DNA of 64,000 bases. Source: Pomacea canaliculata. Lineage: Eukaryota > Mollusca > Gastropoda > Architaenioglossa > Ampullariidae. The translations under genes were made by a program, and so were the position numbers. The stretch covers positions 10,216,735 to 10,280,734 of the forward strand of contig NC_037593.1 of assembly GCF_003073045.1 (NCBI RefSeq), in the 5' to 3' direction. The notes under the pieces were generated by a model that saw only the letters and a program-made list of their open reading frames with translations, had not been told where the DNA came from and did not search any database. The first letter of the stretch is position 1. Every line of letters starts with the position of its first letter. Of this stretch, positions 53,701 to 63,931 are shown piece after piece.

Positions 53701-54107
53701 GGCATAATGCAAGTTCCAGTTCCATAAAACATTTAAAAATAAAAAACTACATATTTCAAATAAAACGTCTTAAATTAAATCACCCATTTATTGCACGTTA
53801 ACATAGTACTGTACGTTAGTAAATTGCAAAAGGCAACAAGGGTCGAAGTTTGGCTCTCAACATGGCGACTATGGATCAACATCAGTCAACGTTTCTTCAA
53901 TTCATCTGTTTAACATGATGCAAGAAATGATTGTCTGCAATAGTGTTAAATATGTAAACTGTATGAAATATTAAAAATTGCTCACCCGTTAAACGGAAAA
54001 GGAAATTTCCGAAAAGAGCGTATCTTCCATTTAATATATTCTGCTGTTAAAAACCAACCGTGCTTTTGCGCGGACTGGACAGGATTCTTCCTGGAAATCT
54101 CTTTCAT
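41744..54107 (-). CDS. SPPL3: Signal peptide peptidase-like 3 (intramembrane protease)
   Basis: Thirteen minus-strand exons, all in phase: 54107-53986 (tentative), 51218-51141, 50872-50790, 49528-49409, 46195-46117, 45770-45658, 45455-45349, 44345-44274, 44065-43977, 43354-43309, 42920-42770, 42290-42181, 41812-41744. The product is about 412 residues (human 384). Catalytic motifs are complete: YD in LLIYDVFW (230-231), GLGD (299-302) and the PAL motif in [12 protein letters not shown] (370-372). Multiple hydrophobic segments match human throughout ([38 protein letters not shown]). SPPL3 sits in the Golgi and sheds glycosyltransferases by cutting their membrane anchors. Exon 1 is odd: it encodes a basic N-terminus (MKEISRKNP) where human has MAEQTYSW. 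It is open and in phase with a strong donor, but another 5' exon could be used. Confidence 0.92.
46465..46648 (-). mobile_element. tRNA-derived SINE with poly-C tail
   Basis: On the minus strand it starts AGCGGTCCGGTGGCGCAACG, which holds an A box. A B-box-like GAGTTCATTTCTCG follows, and it ends GGCACGGCGTAAAAAACCAA and then a run of C. It is flanked by a 13 bp duplication ACTTCCCAAGGAG at 46452-46464 and 46649-46661. It sits in an SPPL3 intron. Confidence 0.85.
46884..47192. repeat. Tandem array, 3 x 103 bp
   Basis: Three near-identical units start CGCAGCTATTTGGAGCTGG at 46888, 46991 and 47094. Two more diverged relatives seem to follow (GAGAGTGCAATTGCTCATC and GAGAGTGCAGTCCCTCGTT) up to about 47340. 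It lies in the SPPL3 intron next to the SINE. Confidence 0.9.
47720..48560 (-). mobile_element. LINE fragment with RT palm remnant
   Basis: On the minus strand the RT motif [18 protein letters not shown] lies near 48285-48350. Downstream come [20 protein letters not shown] and [20 protein letters not shown] (48121-47900) and the element's C-terminal region. It is a CR1/L2/Jockey-like non-LTR element, truncated at the 5' end and frameshifted. It is the same family as 27836-28094. Confidence 0.8.
49605..49745 (+). mobile_element. tRNA-derived SINE, decayed
   Basis: The sequence GCAGTCTAGTGGTCTGAATA looks like a tRNA 5' arm with A box. It is followed by CCTGGAGGCCC and a degraded B box GCTTTGACACC. 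No clear target duplication is seen. It sits in an SPPL3 intron. Confidence 0.5.
50025..50600 (-). mobile_element. LINE fragment (RT C-terminus and 3' coding end)
   Basis: Minus-strand frames keep [17 protein letters not shown] (like the LPxxLLDRLQRVQNNAAR motif after the RT palm). Further on come [19 protein letters not shown] and [14 protein letters not shown], matching the usual C-terminal order of such elements. It is spread over several frames, so it is old, and it is a different family from 47720-48560. Confidence 0.65.
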
Positions 54108-56206
54108 GCACAACAGTTTTACACGTCGTATTTGATGCTAAAATTCTTTATGAAGTCAGAATATGGCGTGATGTGACGCTGAAACTGAGATTTGTAAATG
54201 TCCTCGTATTCTTCTGAGACTACTTTTTGCCAGAATCACCTTTGTTTACTATTGCCCGTCAGGGGTCGCTACACGGAGACACACTTCCTGTATTCTTACG
54301 CCTGGACTAACGTTGTGTGTATGGTATATACATGTACATCCTGATTATTATGGTTCATTCTGTCTGATGGATAGCCTTTCATCATCGTAGAAAAAAATCT
54401 GCTTTTGTCACTGAGGATTCAATGCAGGGCTGACCTTAGAGTCTGATGATTTTTTTTTTTCTTGTTAGTAAAGCCATCAGACTGGACGAACATTATGGAA
54501 GAGGGATCAGGGGACTAAACAAAACGAGGTGTTTGCATGTCTCTAAATTAAACTGTGTACAATATATTTATCTTTTTAAACCGGAGACTGACGTGGACTT
54601 CATAATATTTTATCGTTTGTTGATAGCAAGCATAAAAAATCCCAAGTCTAAACTTTAAGCAGCAAATAATATAACCGGTTTCGATCGATCGATCGAGCGT
54701 CTTTAACACGTATATAATTATATACCTCGAATTCAACAACAGAAAAAGGGTATAGAAAGTGTTAACTACTTAATAATAAACTGCCCACACGGCCAATAAA
54801 CCATATGACTTTTTAAACAGAAAAATGAATAAACAGCCATATTTTTAAATACGTATATTAAGTTAATTGTTATGATTTTAATAGCGTTCAAAACATTTAT
54901 CTTTGATCTTCGATCAATGCATGAATTAAAGGTCGATATCGACCTTATTGGGATCAGTTTGATCACTGATATTTAAGGACATTTTAACGTACGAAACACG
55001 TAGAGATTATGCTATACATATATGCATTTGTGCGCAGGTCTTTACACATATATATATATCACTCTCCTGCATATGGGGTGGACTGGACTCTTATTTAGAG
55101 ACACGTACTGTATATATTATCTTCTTAATCTTGTTTCCTCCATTGGAGCATTTATACGCGGATCTGGTTTTGGGCGTCCTTCTTCAGCTGGGTCCATGCC
55201 ATCCTGGCTGGCTCTCAGCAGGACCGATCTCCTCCACGTCTGTCTGGGTCTCAACCCTGTGCTTCCCCTAGCTGTGGGTTCCATGCCAGGAGAGTGAGGA
55301 GACTATATATATATGTACAATAAACTGTTGCAACGCTCTGCGCTCAAAATAAACACACCACTGCCCATGGCGGAAGTAACACTAAGAGAGCAATGTCAGC
55401 GGACCTAACAGGTATCGCCACAGGTACAGACATCCTCAAAAACAGAAAAAAATATTATGCCAATATATGTCTGATGGATATAAAATATACAAAGTCAAAG
55501 GAGAAAGAGAATAACAGATGCTAAGCACGCATATATTATTACCTATTCCTTTATTATCTTACTTAAATGCATGATGTTTTATGTGCAATATCTTTATTTT
55601 ATTGCACTCTAAAGGTCTATTTAATACTTTTGATTTTTATTTTGTCTTTATTTTATTTGGTCTGCCCTGTTGATCTGCGATAGATCTTCCATCGGTACCC
55701 AAAAGTCACGTGCTTCAACGTTTTAGTGCAATATTTGCTTTGTGATTATCGGGGCATTCTCTTGGTGATTTGATCCACGTTTCTAATTATTGGTCTATAC
55801 TGCTCTAGGCCAATAACTTCCCGATCTGTGACCTGTCTCGTTGACATCTTGGTCTATGAATGTCATCCGGAAGAAGAACGACCTGGTATTCCCATTAACC
55901 TCGCAGAGAGAGTCACATGAATGTTGTCTGTGTTGTGGTTTGTGTTTGTAATGCTTGGAGAGCCTGACTTTAGCTGGAATACCGCGCTATAAAAGCTTGC
56001 ATCATTATGTACAACCGAGAACCCAGATTTCTCGGGTATGCTTTATTAATGAGCTGGTATTTGTGCCATATTTATGCGTTTTGATGCGTCTGTTTGCTGA
56101 CATATTGGACTGTGTCGGTATGAGTGTTGTCTACATTTTGTGCAATAAACTTTCTGCTGCGTAGGGAACTGAGTTATATATATAAATTCGCTTTGTTGTT
56201 ATTACG

Positions 56207-56518
56207 GTGCTCCGCTCTCGTGTATTAGCGACCATATCAAGCTCACATGCATTAATTGTGAAATATGTGTACCCGCTTCCCTTAGTTTGGGCCCATGAAC
56301 AGATTGCTCGATCCTCTTTGAACGAAATGTTCTGGACGGACTCTAAACTTCGTCAATTTGCAGAGGAAGTATGCGCTGCTTGTGTTGCAGGAAGAATGAC
56401 AATTAAGTCCAGACATGAACCGAAAATACGCGATAAATTTCTGTGCAGATCTTTCGTGCAGCTATTTACGAAAAGGTCCATAGCCAATGGTCTCAAAAGA
56501 GCAACACGCGTGAAGTAA
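56207..56518 (+). other. Unassigned 103-codon frame, possible exon
   Basis: The frame contains LVWAHEQIARSSLNEMFW and RQFAEEVCAACVAGRMTIK and reaches a good donor sequence (AA|GTAAGT) at about 56514, just before its stop. I do not recognise it. It may be a real exon of a lineage-specific gene or a chance frame. Confidence 0.25.
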
Positions 56519-56996
56519 GTATATGTTGGTGTTGTTAACAATGCCATCCCCAAAACAAAGATGTTTAGTAGTAGTAGTTAGCCATATTCTGTAGACTAAA
56601 TCGACGAGCACAATAACAAAGCCAGAGGCAAAGAGACATTCGACCTGCTCCACACATTTTCTTCCCCCAAAAAGCTAATCAAGGTTTATCACACCATCCC
56701 ATTACCTACTTCCATAGCTATACAGGCACCAAAAAATACATTATTAAACCATTTACATTCAACATATACACTTAATTAATGATTCCGATCGACAAAGCCT
56801 AATAAACAACAACGAAAGGGACAAGGACTGGTTGTGAACATGGCCCCCAGAGTATTGCCAATAAGGTGGGTTAGCGTGGCTGATGTCTGTGAGATGATAT
56901 GTGTCTGGGTTGATGTAGGTTCCTGACCGGCGATGCGCCAAGAACAGCTCTGCGACAGTAGGCGTAAAACTGCTTCCAAAATACGTTATCTTTTAA

Positions 56997-57416
56997 TCAA
57001 TCAGTTTTGTGGTCTGCAGTCTTTACTAATATGTGTAATGTGAAATTTATGCAATTCCTAAAAATACTGTTCGTAGATGAGAGTTCAAAGCATTCCAATG
57101 TAGCATGCCAACACTCTCGTAATTCAGTATCAGAGATGACTGGCTGTCTAATGAAAACTGTATATTTAATTAGTTGTAGTATAGCTTCCAGACTACCTGT
57201 TTCATTCCATTCTCGATACACCTCAAGAGACTGCCTCGATCTGAATCTGAAGCGATTAGCAATAACCGACAGGTGTCGTGTGGCTATACATGATGTCAAC
57301 AAGGCAGTAAACAAGGTCTCAGAATAGGGCGGTGAGGGCGGTGATCCAGTCAACCCTAGGCCTAGACTAGGGTCCGGGTTTATCTTTATACACCCCGACA
57401 CTATTATCATGGACAT
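56997..57416 (-). other. Unassigned 139-codon frame
   Basis: Its central part (LEVYREWNETGSLEAILQLI, then ISDTELRECWHATLECFEL) has a regular helical look and normal composition, unlike nearby frames. I know no family for it. It could be an exon or a domesticated transposon piece. Confidence 0.25.
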
Positions 57417-57885
57417 TCATGAACCCCTCTGGTCTGTGGTACTCTGAGGCATCAAATATGCACAGATGCGTGCGCAAGCGAATCCACCCGAAGCTGGGAT
57501 ACTTGTGCTTCAGGTATGTTGTTGGTTTCCACTTATTATAATAGTAGAGCTAGTCTTATGGTAAGTTGAGCTTATATGAAATTTGATGGGACATGATTCA
57601 GAACGTCGGTGTCTCTCATTTAAGCCCAACTTACCATCTGACTTGCTTTTCCTTTCCTTGCTTTAATTACCCATTTGACTTCTATCGACGCTACACAGAC
57701 TGTCAATATTCTTTTTCCGTATATACCAGATATAATCTCTTTTTATGGCGGTAGTTAACATTCAGAGTCAGAAAGTGCAGTCAACCCTGGGGCGGTCCAG
57801 AAGCGATCCCCCCAACATTCCAATGTTTGGAGTTAGAAAATCATCTCTAGGTGATAGTACTTTCTTGTTAACAAACCATCTAAGC

Positions 57886-58304
57886 CAGGGATGCACAACC
57901 TACGGCCCGCGGTGCCATCCGGCCCGCGAAACTTCTGCCCACAGTGCAGGAAATCGGCATGTTAGTAATAAAAGAAGACCTTAAAAAACGAGAAAAAAAA
58001 AGGGAAGAAGAAGTATTTATACCCACGTAGGGGCGTCTCTCAATCTTTTTTTCGATGGACGAATATTTCGATTCAGTGCTCAGACTTTGTGTCTCTACGA
58101 TGAGGCCGGACATTCAGAAGTTGGTTTCGGGAAAACAACTTCAAATATCCCACTAATTACTACATAATTAATGGTAAGTACAACTTTTTTCTAATAAAAA
58201 ATGGTATCTGCTCTATTTTTTTGTATTTTTGCGGTGAAGTGGCCCGCGACACGGCTGTCCGAAATGGATATGGCCCGCAGGCCGAAAAAGGTTGTGCATC
58301 ACTG
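57886..58304. mobile_element. hAT MITE, copy 2
   Basis: Ends are CAGGGATGCACAACCT and AGGTTGTGCATCACTG, with an exact 8 bp duplication ATCTAAGC at 57878-57885 and 58305-58312. It is about 40 bp longer than the copy at 37171-37549, with an extra stretch near 58172-58200 and a fuller left GGCCCGC block. Confidence 0.92.
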
Positions 58305-58779
58305 ATCTAAGCCATCAACCTAGCCCAGAAGCATAAACACGATCGAGGAATTTTTGGTTGGTTGGTTTGTACATGTAGTAATGTTTCCTTTTATAATTGT
58401 GATTTCAGGTTAGGAAGACGATGTAGGAGGGAAAAAGGGCGAAATTGTTCCTCCCACAGGAAAATTGCAGTGACCCCTGGAGCTATGTGTAGAGTACGTG
58501 TATATTTACTAAAATACTTGCTCTGTTTATTTTAGCTTATTATATTACATTATTATTATTACTATTATATTTATCAATTGTATTGGTGTCTGAGACAGCC
58601 TAAAGGCAATTGTTTGTGTTATGTAGAAAGAATGCGCGAGTGACTCTGTGCGCGGTGTGAAACACCACAAAGAGTTCCTGGCAGTGACAAAGGGTGCCTG
58701 TTGAGTGCACGTGCTGACCGAACAACTGTAGAAACACTTGTGTTCAGACTTACCACCACTGCACAACCAGACTGCCCAC

Positions 58780-59050
58780 TATAGTCATCAACACATTTAC
58801 TGCAGAATCTCCTAGAAAAAAACAACCTAAGCTGACTGCAGAAACTGCGTTAGTGACCACCAAATCATCTGCAGAAAATACTCTCGTGAATAGTACATTT
58901 ACTGTGGACGTCGCTGTACTGACCAGCTAATTTACCGCAGAAAAGACTGAGTGATCAACAAGTTTATTGCAGAAAATGTTATGATCAGCTCATTTACTCC
59001 GGAAAATGCTGCAGATTAGAGTTACTGCAGAGCAAATTGTAGTGATCCCG
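58780..59050. repeat. Degenerate tandem repeat, unit about 40-50 bp
   Basis: The phrase CATTTACTGCAGAAAATGCT or a close form recurs about seven times, often with AGTGATCAGC or TGACCAGC between. The copies are strongly diverged. Confidence 0.6.
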
Positions 59051-59189
59051 TACTGCCAAAACTGTAATGAAAGTCAGTAAAGATCTGTCACCAAGCTTGC
59101 TGGGAAAACGGACTAGTTTATGACATACAATGACGGATTGTGCAAATATAGCGCATTTGTAATTGTGAGCACTTATATATATAGAGAAA

Positions 59190-59295
59190 GAAAAAATGCA
59201 ACTTGTCTAACGAGAGTGTCCCGAGACGAGATATGAACTCCTGGTGTGATGGCCAGTGTTTTAACCACTACGCTTCCTAGCTGGCACCCTTTAAA
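59190..59295 (-). mobile_element. tRNA-derived SINE, 5' part
   Basis: On the minus strand it reads GGTGCCAGCTAGGAAGCGTA, then TGGTTAAAACACTGG, then a B-box-like GAGTTCATATCTCGTCTCGG. The GTTCATWTCTCGTCTCGGG core is shared with the SINE at 46465-46648, so both are probably related families. Confidence 0.6.
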
Positions 59296-59396
59296 ACGAG
59301 AGTATCCAACGGAATAGAGAGAGAGAGTTTAAAGGAAGGAGTGTGCGTGCATATGTGTGTGCAAGAGAGAAAATGTGAGCATATAAAGATGTATAG

Positions 59397-59495
59397 GTCG
59401 ATATGTATTTTTGTGAAGCGCCTTGAGCTTTTCCTTAGGGTAGGAATAAGGCGCTATACAAGCGACCTTTATTTTATTTTATTTTATTTTTTACG
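59397..59495 (+). mobile_element. LINE/SINE 3' tail
   Basis: The sequence GAAGCGCCTTGAGCTTTTCC, then AAGGCGCTATACAAGCGACC, then (TTTTA) repeats is the classic 3' tail of invertebrate non-LTR elements and the SINEs they mobilise. Confidence 0.7.
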
Positions 59496-61784
59496 CTTAT
59501 ATCTTTGTACAATCTGTATATTTACTCAGATAAGTTTATATTTGTGCTCAGGTATACATGTGTGTGCTCTTCTGTGTAAAGTGCATGTTTATGTGTGATA
59601 TTATATGAGTATATATTTATGTGTGTGACAGACAAACACGAGACGCCTTTTCCGCCCCGTGGCTGGCGCTGCCAACCTCAAGTCAGGGGAGAGGAGATTA
59701 CTTTCAAGCCGTCAAGGATTTCGTGTTTACCTCCGTCCCCACATCATTTGCTCTGCTGACTTTTCACCTCTCAAATCACGTGAACTAAGGATGCCTCTTG
59801 CGCGGGGAAGGGAAATAAGCTTCAAGAACTTCAACTCCTCACGTTCCAAGCTCTTACACTAGCGGACGGGAGATGGTTGCTTCCCGTTTCACTTATTTTC
59901 TCTCTCTAACCCATTGAAGCTGTATGTCAATGTTTCGTTTGCCGCAGTACTATATACATAAATGGGACTTGCAGGATCTGTTGCTACGTGTCTCTAGTTT
60001 CTTCATTTTTATGTGAATGTGCATTTAATGAATATGTGTGTATCTGGGTTGAGAGAGTAAGTGGGCAGGGAAAGCAAGTGAGTTGGATGGATGAGAAAGG
60101 GAAAGGGTGAGTGGGTGATAAAAATAATGTGAGTAAAACAGTTAAGAATACAGTCACTCCAGCAATAGATTCATATCCAAACACACACAACCCAGGTACA
60201 CACAGCTCTACCAGTGTGTGGACACTCATTGTCCACAGCCAGAAAGGCAAAGGTATGGATCATGATTTAGCATCACATTGGATACGACGTGTGTTCAAAG
60301 CGTTGCGTGCAGGTTCATAAACGGCTAACAAACAAAAAACAAAAACAAAAACAAAAAAAAAACCAACAACAACAACAAACCTTAGTGCTAAATGGCTGGT
60401 TTTTGCCTAAAAGGTTATAAAACTCTATATCTCCAGCTCCATGTTTTATTGTCATCCGCCTGCCAAATCACATTGCACCAGCTGAACAGTTCTCGATTGT
60501 GCAATTTCACGTGTTTTCGGGGGGTGTGTGTGAGAGAGAGAGGTGGGAGGGATAGTCATAATCAAGCTGTGTGCAGGATGTGTGTGTGTGTGCGCGCTTG
60601 CGCTTGAGTTAGTTATACAAATGACATCTGCATCTTCGTCGAATTTTAGTACAAAAAAAGGAGCTTAGGATAAGTACAGCATGCCATGTAGTCTAGAATT
60701 TCTTAGAAAATTATGTTTGATAAAATAAGAAAATATAAAACGCGGCAAGCTATTGCTGCAGTTTACTTCCGTTACTGATAATTCTGAATGGATTTCATTG
60801 ATCTGAACGCGAGCACCCTGGCTGCACCATTCACACCGTACGCCATTTCATCAATGCTGCAGCTCCGAAAGCATCCCCTGTGTATGCCTAGAGCGTTGTC
60901 TGACTTTTGTCCCCTCCGTGCATCAACCAAAAACGTCAGGTGTTCGCCAACACTTTGTGCCTCAGCCATATATTTCCACCAGTTATTAAAACTTGTAAAT
61001 ACAAAATTACAGCTATGAGTTTTGAGTGAAGGTGTTTTTAGTGGCTAAGCCATTATTTTTCAGTTCATTTCTTTAGTGACAGCAAGGGAAATTGCGAAGT
61101 GCCCGGCTGGCATGCAGATCGTGAGAATGTCGTAAAATAAAGTTCAAGTACAATGCCTGCTGATACGACGCACCGACTGATGTTTCTTTTCACACGATTC
61201 TGATGTCACGGGTCGTTTCACTGAGTGTGTTGATGCTTTAAATAGCAAACTCTAGGAAAGAGTATGTGAGATACTAAGATGGAGTGTACAATACGTCTCT
61301 ATTTTTTCCCCTCTCTCTCACATACCTGACTTTGATGCAGGATGTGCTATACACAGTTCCTGTACACAAGCTGCAGGTAACCCTAATCGGAGTTATTTGC
61401 TGATGGAAAAGGGAGATAACTTCGCAGGTGGCGGCAGCTTCCCCGAGGATTGCTTTACTAATCGTTCATTGGTTCATACATAAAGCAGGTGACATAAACT
61501 TCTTCCTGCTTCTTCCTCTCCCCTCCCAACACAACAGAGAATTAATTCCCATTCTCCTGAGTATTGATTAATTAATTTTCGCAGATGAAATAATGGATTG
61601 TCCTAGCTGTCGATCAAATTAAAGAGTCATAAACATCTTTGGGAGTACCGTGACATCCTGCTGAACAAGAATTCTGGTGCTTGTCTCCAAAGAACAATGC
61701 ACAGGTGTCGTGTCTTACTGCTGCAATGTGTTGCTTGCTATTTGATATGTTTATGTATGCGTCCCTGCAAGAATGAGTGACGAG

Positions 61785-61850
61785 TTTTTATATATTTGAT
61801 TATGTAACGCCTTTGATGGCTGGGTAAACCGCTTTATAAATATTATTCGC
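61785..61850 (+). mobile_element. Decayed LINE/SINE 3' tail
   Basis: GTAACGCCTTTGATGGCTGG followed by ACCGCTTTATAAATATTATT is a diverged form of the same tail box. Confidence 0.4.
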
Positions 61851-62546
61851 GTGTCAAAAATCGCGTGTTGTCTGGCGCTTTCCTCGCACCAGCATACAAG
61901 TTGTAGGAAAACCAACCGATGAGCTAAACGAACAATAATAAAAATAAAGGTCTCTCTTTTTTCGAGATGAATGTAGAAATAAGCCATCGGTAACGGAATA
62001 TTCCGTTCACCTCGTCGACCTCGATCCTTCCTGCACGCACCCATCCCCGATTTTTAAAAAAGTGCCAAAGCAGATCAGCTGCCGTGGCTATAAACTCTTC
62101 GTCGATATTATGAAGCTTTTGAATGGAAGTACATAGGCCCAACAGACATCTGCAAGCTTCGGGAGATGTCGGGGATGAAGCTGTGGTTTACCGAAAGAAG
62201 CTGTTGTTCCAGAGGTTAGCACTTTTAAGAACTACCACACTGTCTGGCAAACTTGATAAATATTCGAGGCTGGAGGGAAAAAATATACCACTGCAAACCG
62301 ACTTGAATCTGAGGGCCAAAAACAAAAGACTGCCTCAAGATCAAACTCTGAATTTCGCGCACACTCTAGCTCTGGAGTCTCAAGGGATCACGAACAGTTA
62401 AAAGACAACCTGTGGACCTTGCGATCTCGAAACCTTGCGCAAACAATCCGCCCTCTCTAGCACTGGAGGTGTGAATGGCTCCCACCAGCAAGAACGGACA
62501 ACCGCTAAATGTCCCGCTCCTCTCTAGTGGTGGAGAAATAAAAGGG

Positions 62547-63017
62547 TCACAACGGCAAGAAACTTCGAAAAGAACGAGTTCGTCGGTGACGTTTGAGAAT
62601 CAGACGCGCTGTCTCCTGGAAAATCGATGTTAGTCCCTGGTTAATTTTCGCCGAGCATTCAAAGTACGCCTTGGCTCCGATTTCCAAGGCGACCTTTTGA
62701 CCCTCGTCGTAGCTAACGGGGCGTCTGTGGCTAGGGCTGGCAGGAGACTCGCTGAATCTCGACTCCTCCGGGAGGTTGCCGGGGACCGAAGGATCGAAGA
62801 ACGTCGAGCGGAGGTCGGATTTAAGCCCCAGCAGCAGGATGGGCACCTTGGCCAGGTGAGTGCGCACCTCAGGTAGCCAGAGGTTGGAGACGTTGCGCAA
62901 GCTGCTGTGACTGTCCACGGAGAAGCAGATGAGGATGACGTCAGAGTCCGGATACATGAAGGGGCGCAAGTGTTCGTAACCCTCCTGACCCGCTGTGTCG
63001 AACAAACTAAGCATAAT
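62547..63017 (-). CDS. Atypical Rho-family GTPase, last exon
   Basis: An acceptor (TTTGTTTCAG) precedes position 63017, and the exon reads 156 residues to TGA at 62549-62547. It starts in the middle of the G domain: G3 is DTAGQEGYEHLRP, followed by YPDSDVILICFSVDS, G4 as LGLKSDLRS and G5 as FECSAK. The Rho-type pattern (LRPFMYPDSDV, SNLWLPEVRTHL) and a long insert region (about 20 residues rich in Ser and Pro before VSYDEGQ) place it with Rho GTPases. The end is basic (LKRHRRTRSFRSFLPL) with no CAAX box, so it is not prenylated in the usual way. RhoU and RhoV also lack a standard CAAX, but I cannot assign it to them. The exon with the P-loop and switch I lies beyond 64000. Confidence 0.85.
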   Translation of the reverse strand: MMLSLFDTAGQEGYEHLRPFMYPDSDVILICFSVDSHSSLRNVSNLWLPEVRTHLAKVPILLLGLKSDLRSTFFDPSVPGNLPEESRFSESPASPSHRRPVSYDEGQKVALEIGAKAYFECSAKINQGLTSIFQETARLILKRHRRTRSFRSFLPL

Positions 63018-63109
63018 CTGAAACAAAACAAATCAAAAAACGAGTGAACTGCGCGTCCGTAACACATACGAACATCAGCGAAGCAAACTAAAAATAGCAT
63101 CCAAAAATA

Positions 63110-63931
63110 CAGTGGAACCTCGGTTAACGAACTTAATCCGTTCTGGAAAGCTGTTCGTTATCCGAAATGTTCGTTATCCGAAACAATTTTTTCCATAAGA
63201 AATAAAGGAAATAGATTTAATTGGTTCCCAGCCCCTGTTGACTCGCTAATATTTGAAAGTTACAGGCTGTATAGGTTTTAATGAGAACAGTTAGAATGCA
63301 ATTTAAATGGAGTTAAACATAAAAACATTAACGAAAGAATTTAAACATCAGGAAACTTGCCGTTTTAACGGCGTGGTTGGAAGCAGGTGTGGGGAGGAAT
63401 GGGTGGAATTACTGCTTTGATTCCCCCCTCCATGAGCACACGTGACATTATAAAATCGGGGGTGACTTCCCTTTTCTGTAGCTTTGAGGTTAAAGGAAAA
63501 AACTTGTCCAGTGTCTGTTCCTTCTGTCTTTTTGTAAAACTCTTCGATAATACGACATCACATATCCAACAGACACATGCCACCTTCATACTTTGAAATC
63601 ATTTCCGTTTTCAATTCATTTGTTGGCCGCTTCCTTGTCATTACCTCACTACTATTAATTGCTCTTAATCTTCTTTGGAGCCATGATTGAGGATTATCAT
63701 TAAAATAAAGCACAAAAATCACTAAATAAGAAAGATGTGCATAGATAAGGAACGACCGATCGTAACTGTGTCTCGAGCGCGAGTGATTACCTGCTGGTCG
63801 GTCACGTGTGGTTACGTGGCTGTTCGTTATCCGAAATTTTGTTCGCTATCCGAGACAAAACTTTAACGAAATTTTTGTTCGTTATCCGAAATATTCGCTA
63901 ACCGAGGCGTTCGCTAACCGAGGTTTCACTG
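63110..63931. mobile_element. pogo/Tigger-like MITE, 822 bp
   Basis: Ends are CAGTGGAACCTCGGTTA and the mirrored TAACCGAGGTTTCACTG, flanked by TA at 63108-63109 and 63932-63933. Multiple copies of GTTCGTTATCCGAAA lie near both ends. A short minus-strand frame (63365-63589, QTLDKFFPLTSK) may be the end of a former transposase. It sits in the intron of the Rho-like gene. Confidence 0.88.

Larger units (their letters stand above)
54108..62546. other. Gene-poor, repeat-rich intergenic region
   Basis: No gene could be supported over 8.4 kb apart from two unassigned frames (56207-56518 and 56997-57416). It contains one MITE, one SINE, LINE tails, simple repeats (CGATCGATCGATCGA at 54682) and a decayed tandem array. 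Frames at 55142-55297, 59659-59862 and 62123-62401 have no recognisable sequence. Confidence 0.5.

Noticed and set aside
54682-54697. CGATCGATCGATCGA as a possible palindromic regulatory site
   Set aside because: It is a simple 4 bp microsatellite.
55142-55297. Plus-strand frame LVSSIGAFIRGSGFGRPSSA...
   Set aside because: GC-rich and protein-like at first sight, but there are no splice signals, no known family and no supporting neighbours; possibly repeat-derived.
62630-63100. A 156-codon minus-strand frame rich in Arg, Ser and Cys
   Set aside because: It is an out-of-frame reading of the Rho GTPase exon; the GTPase frame is unmistakable.
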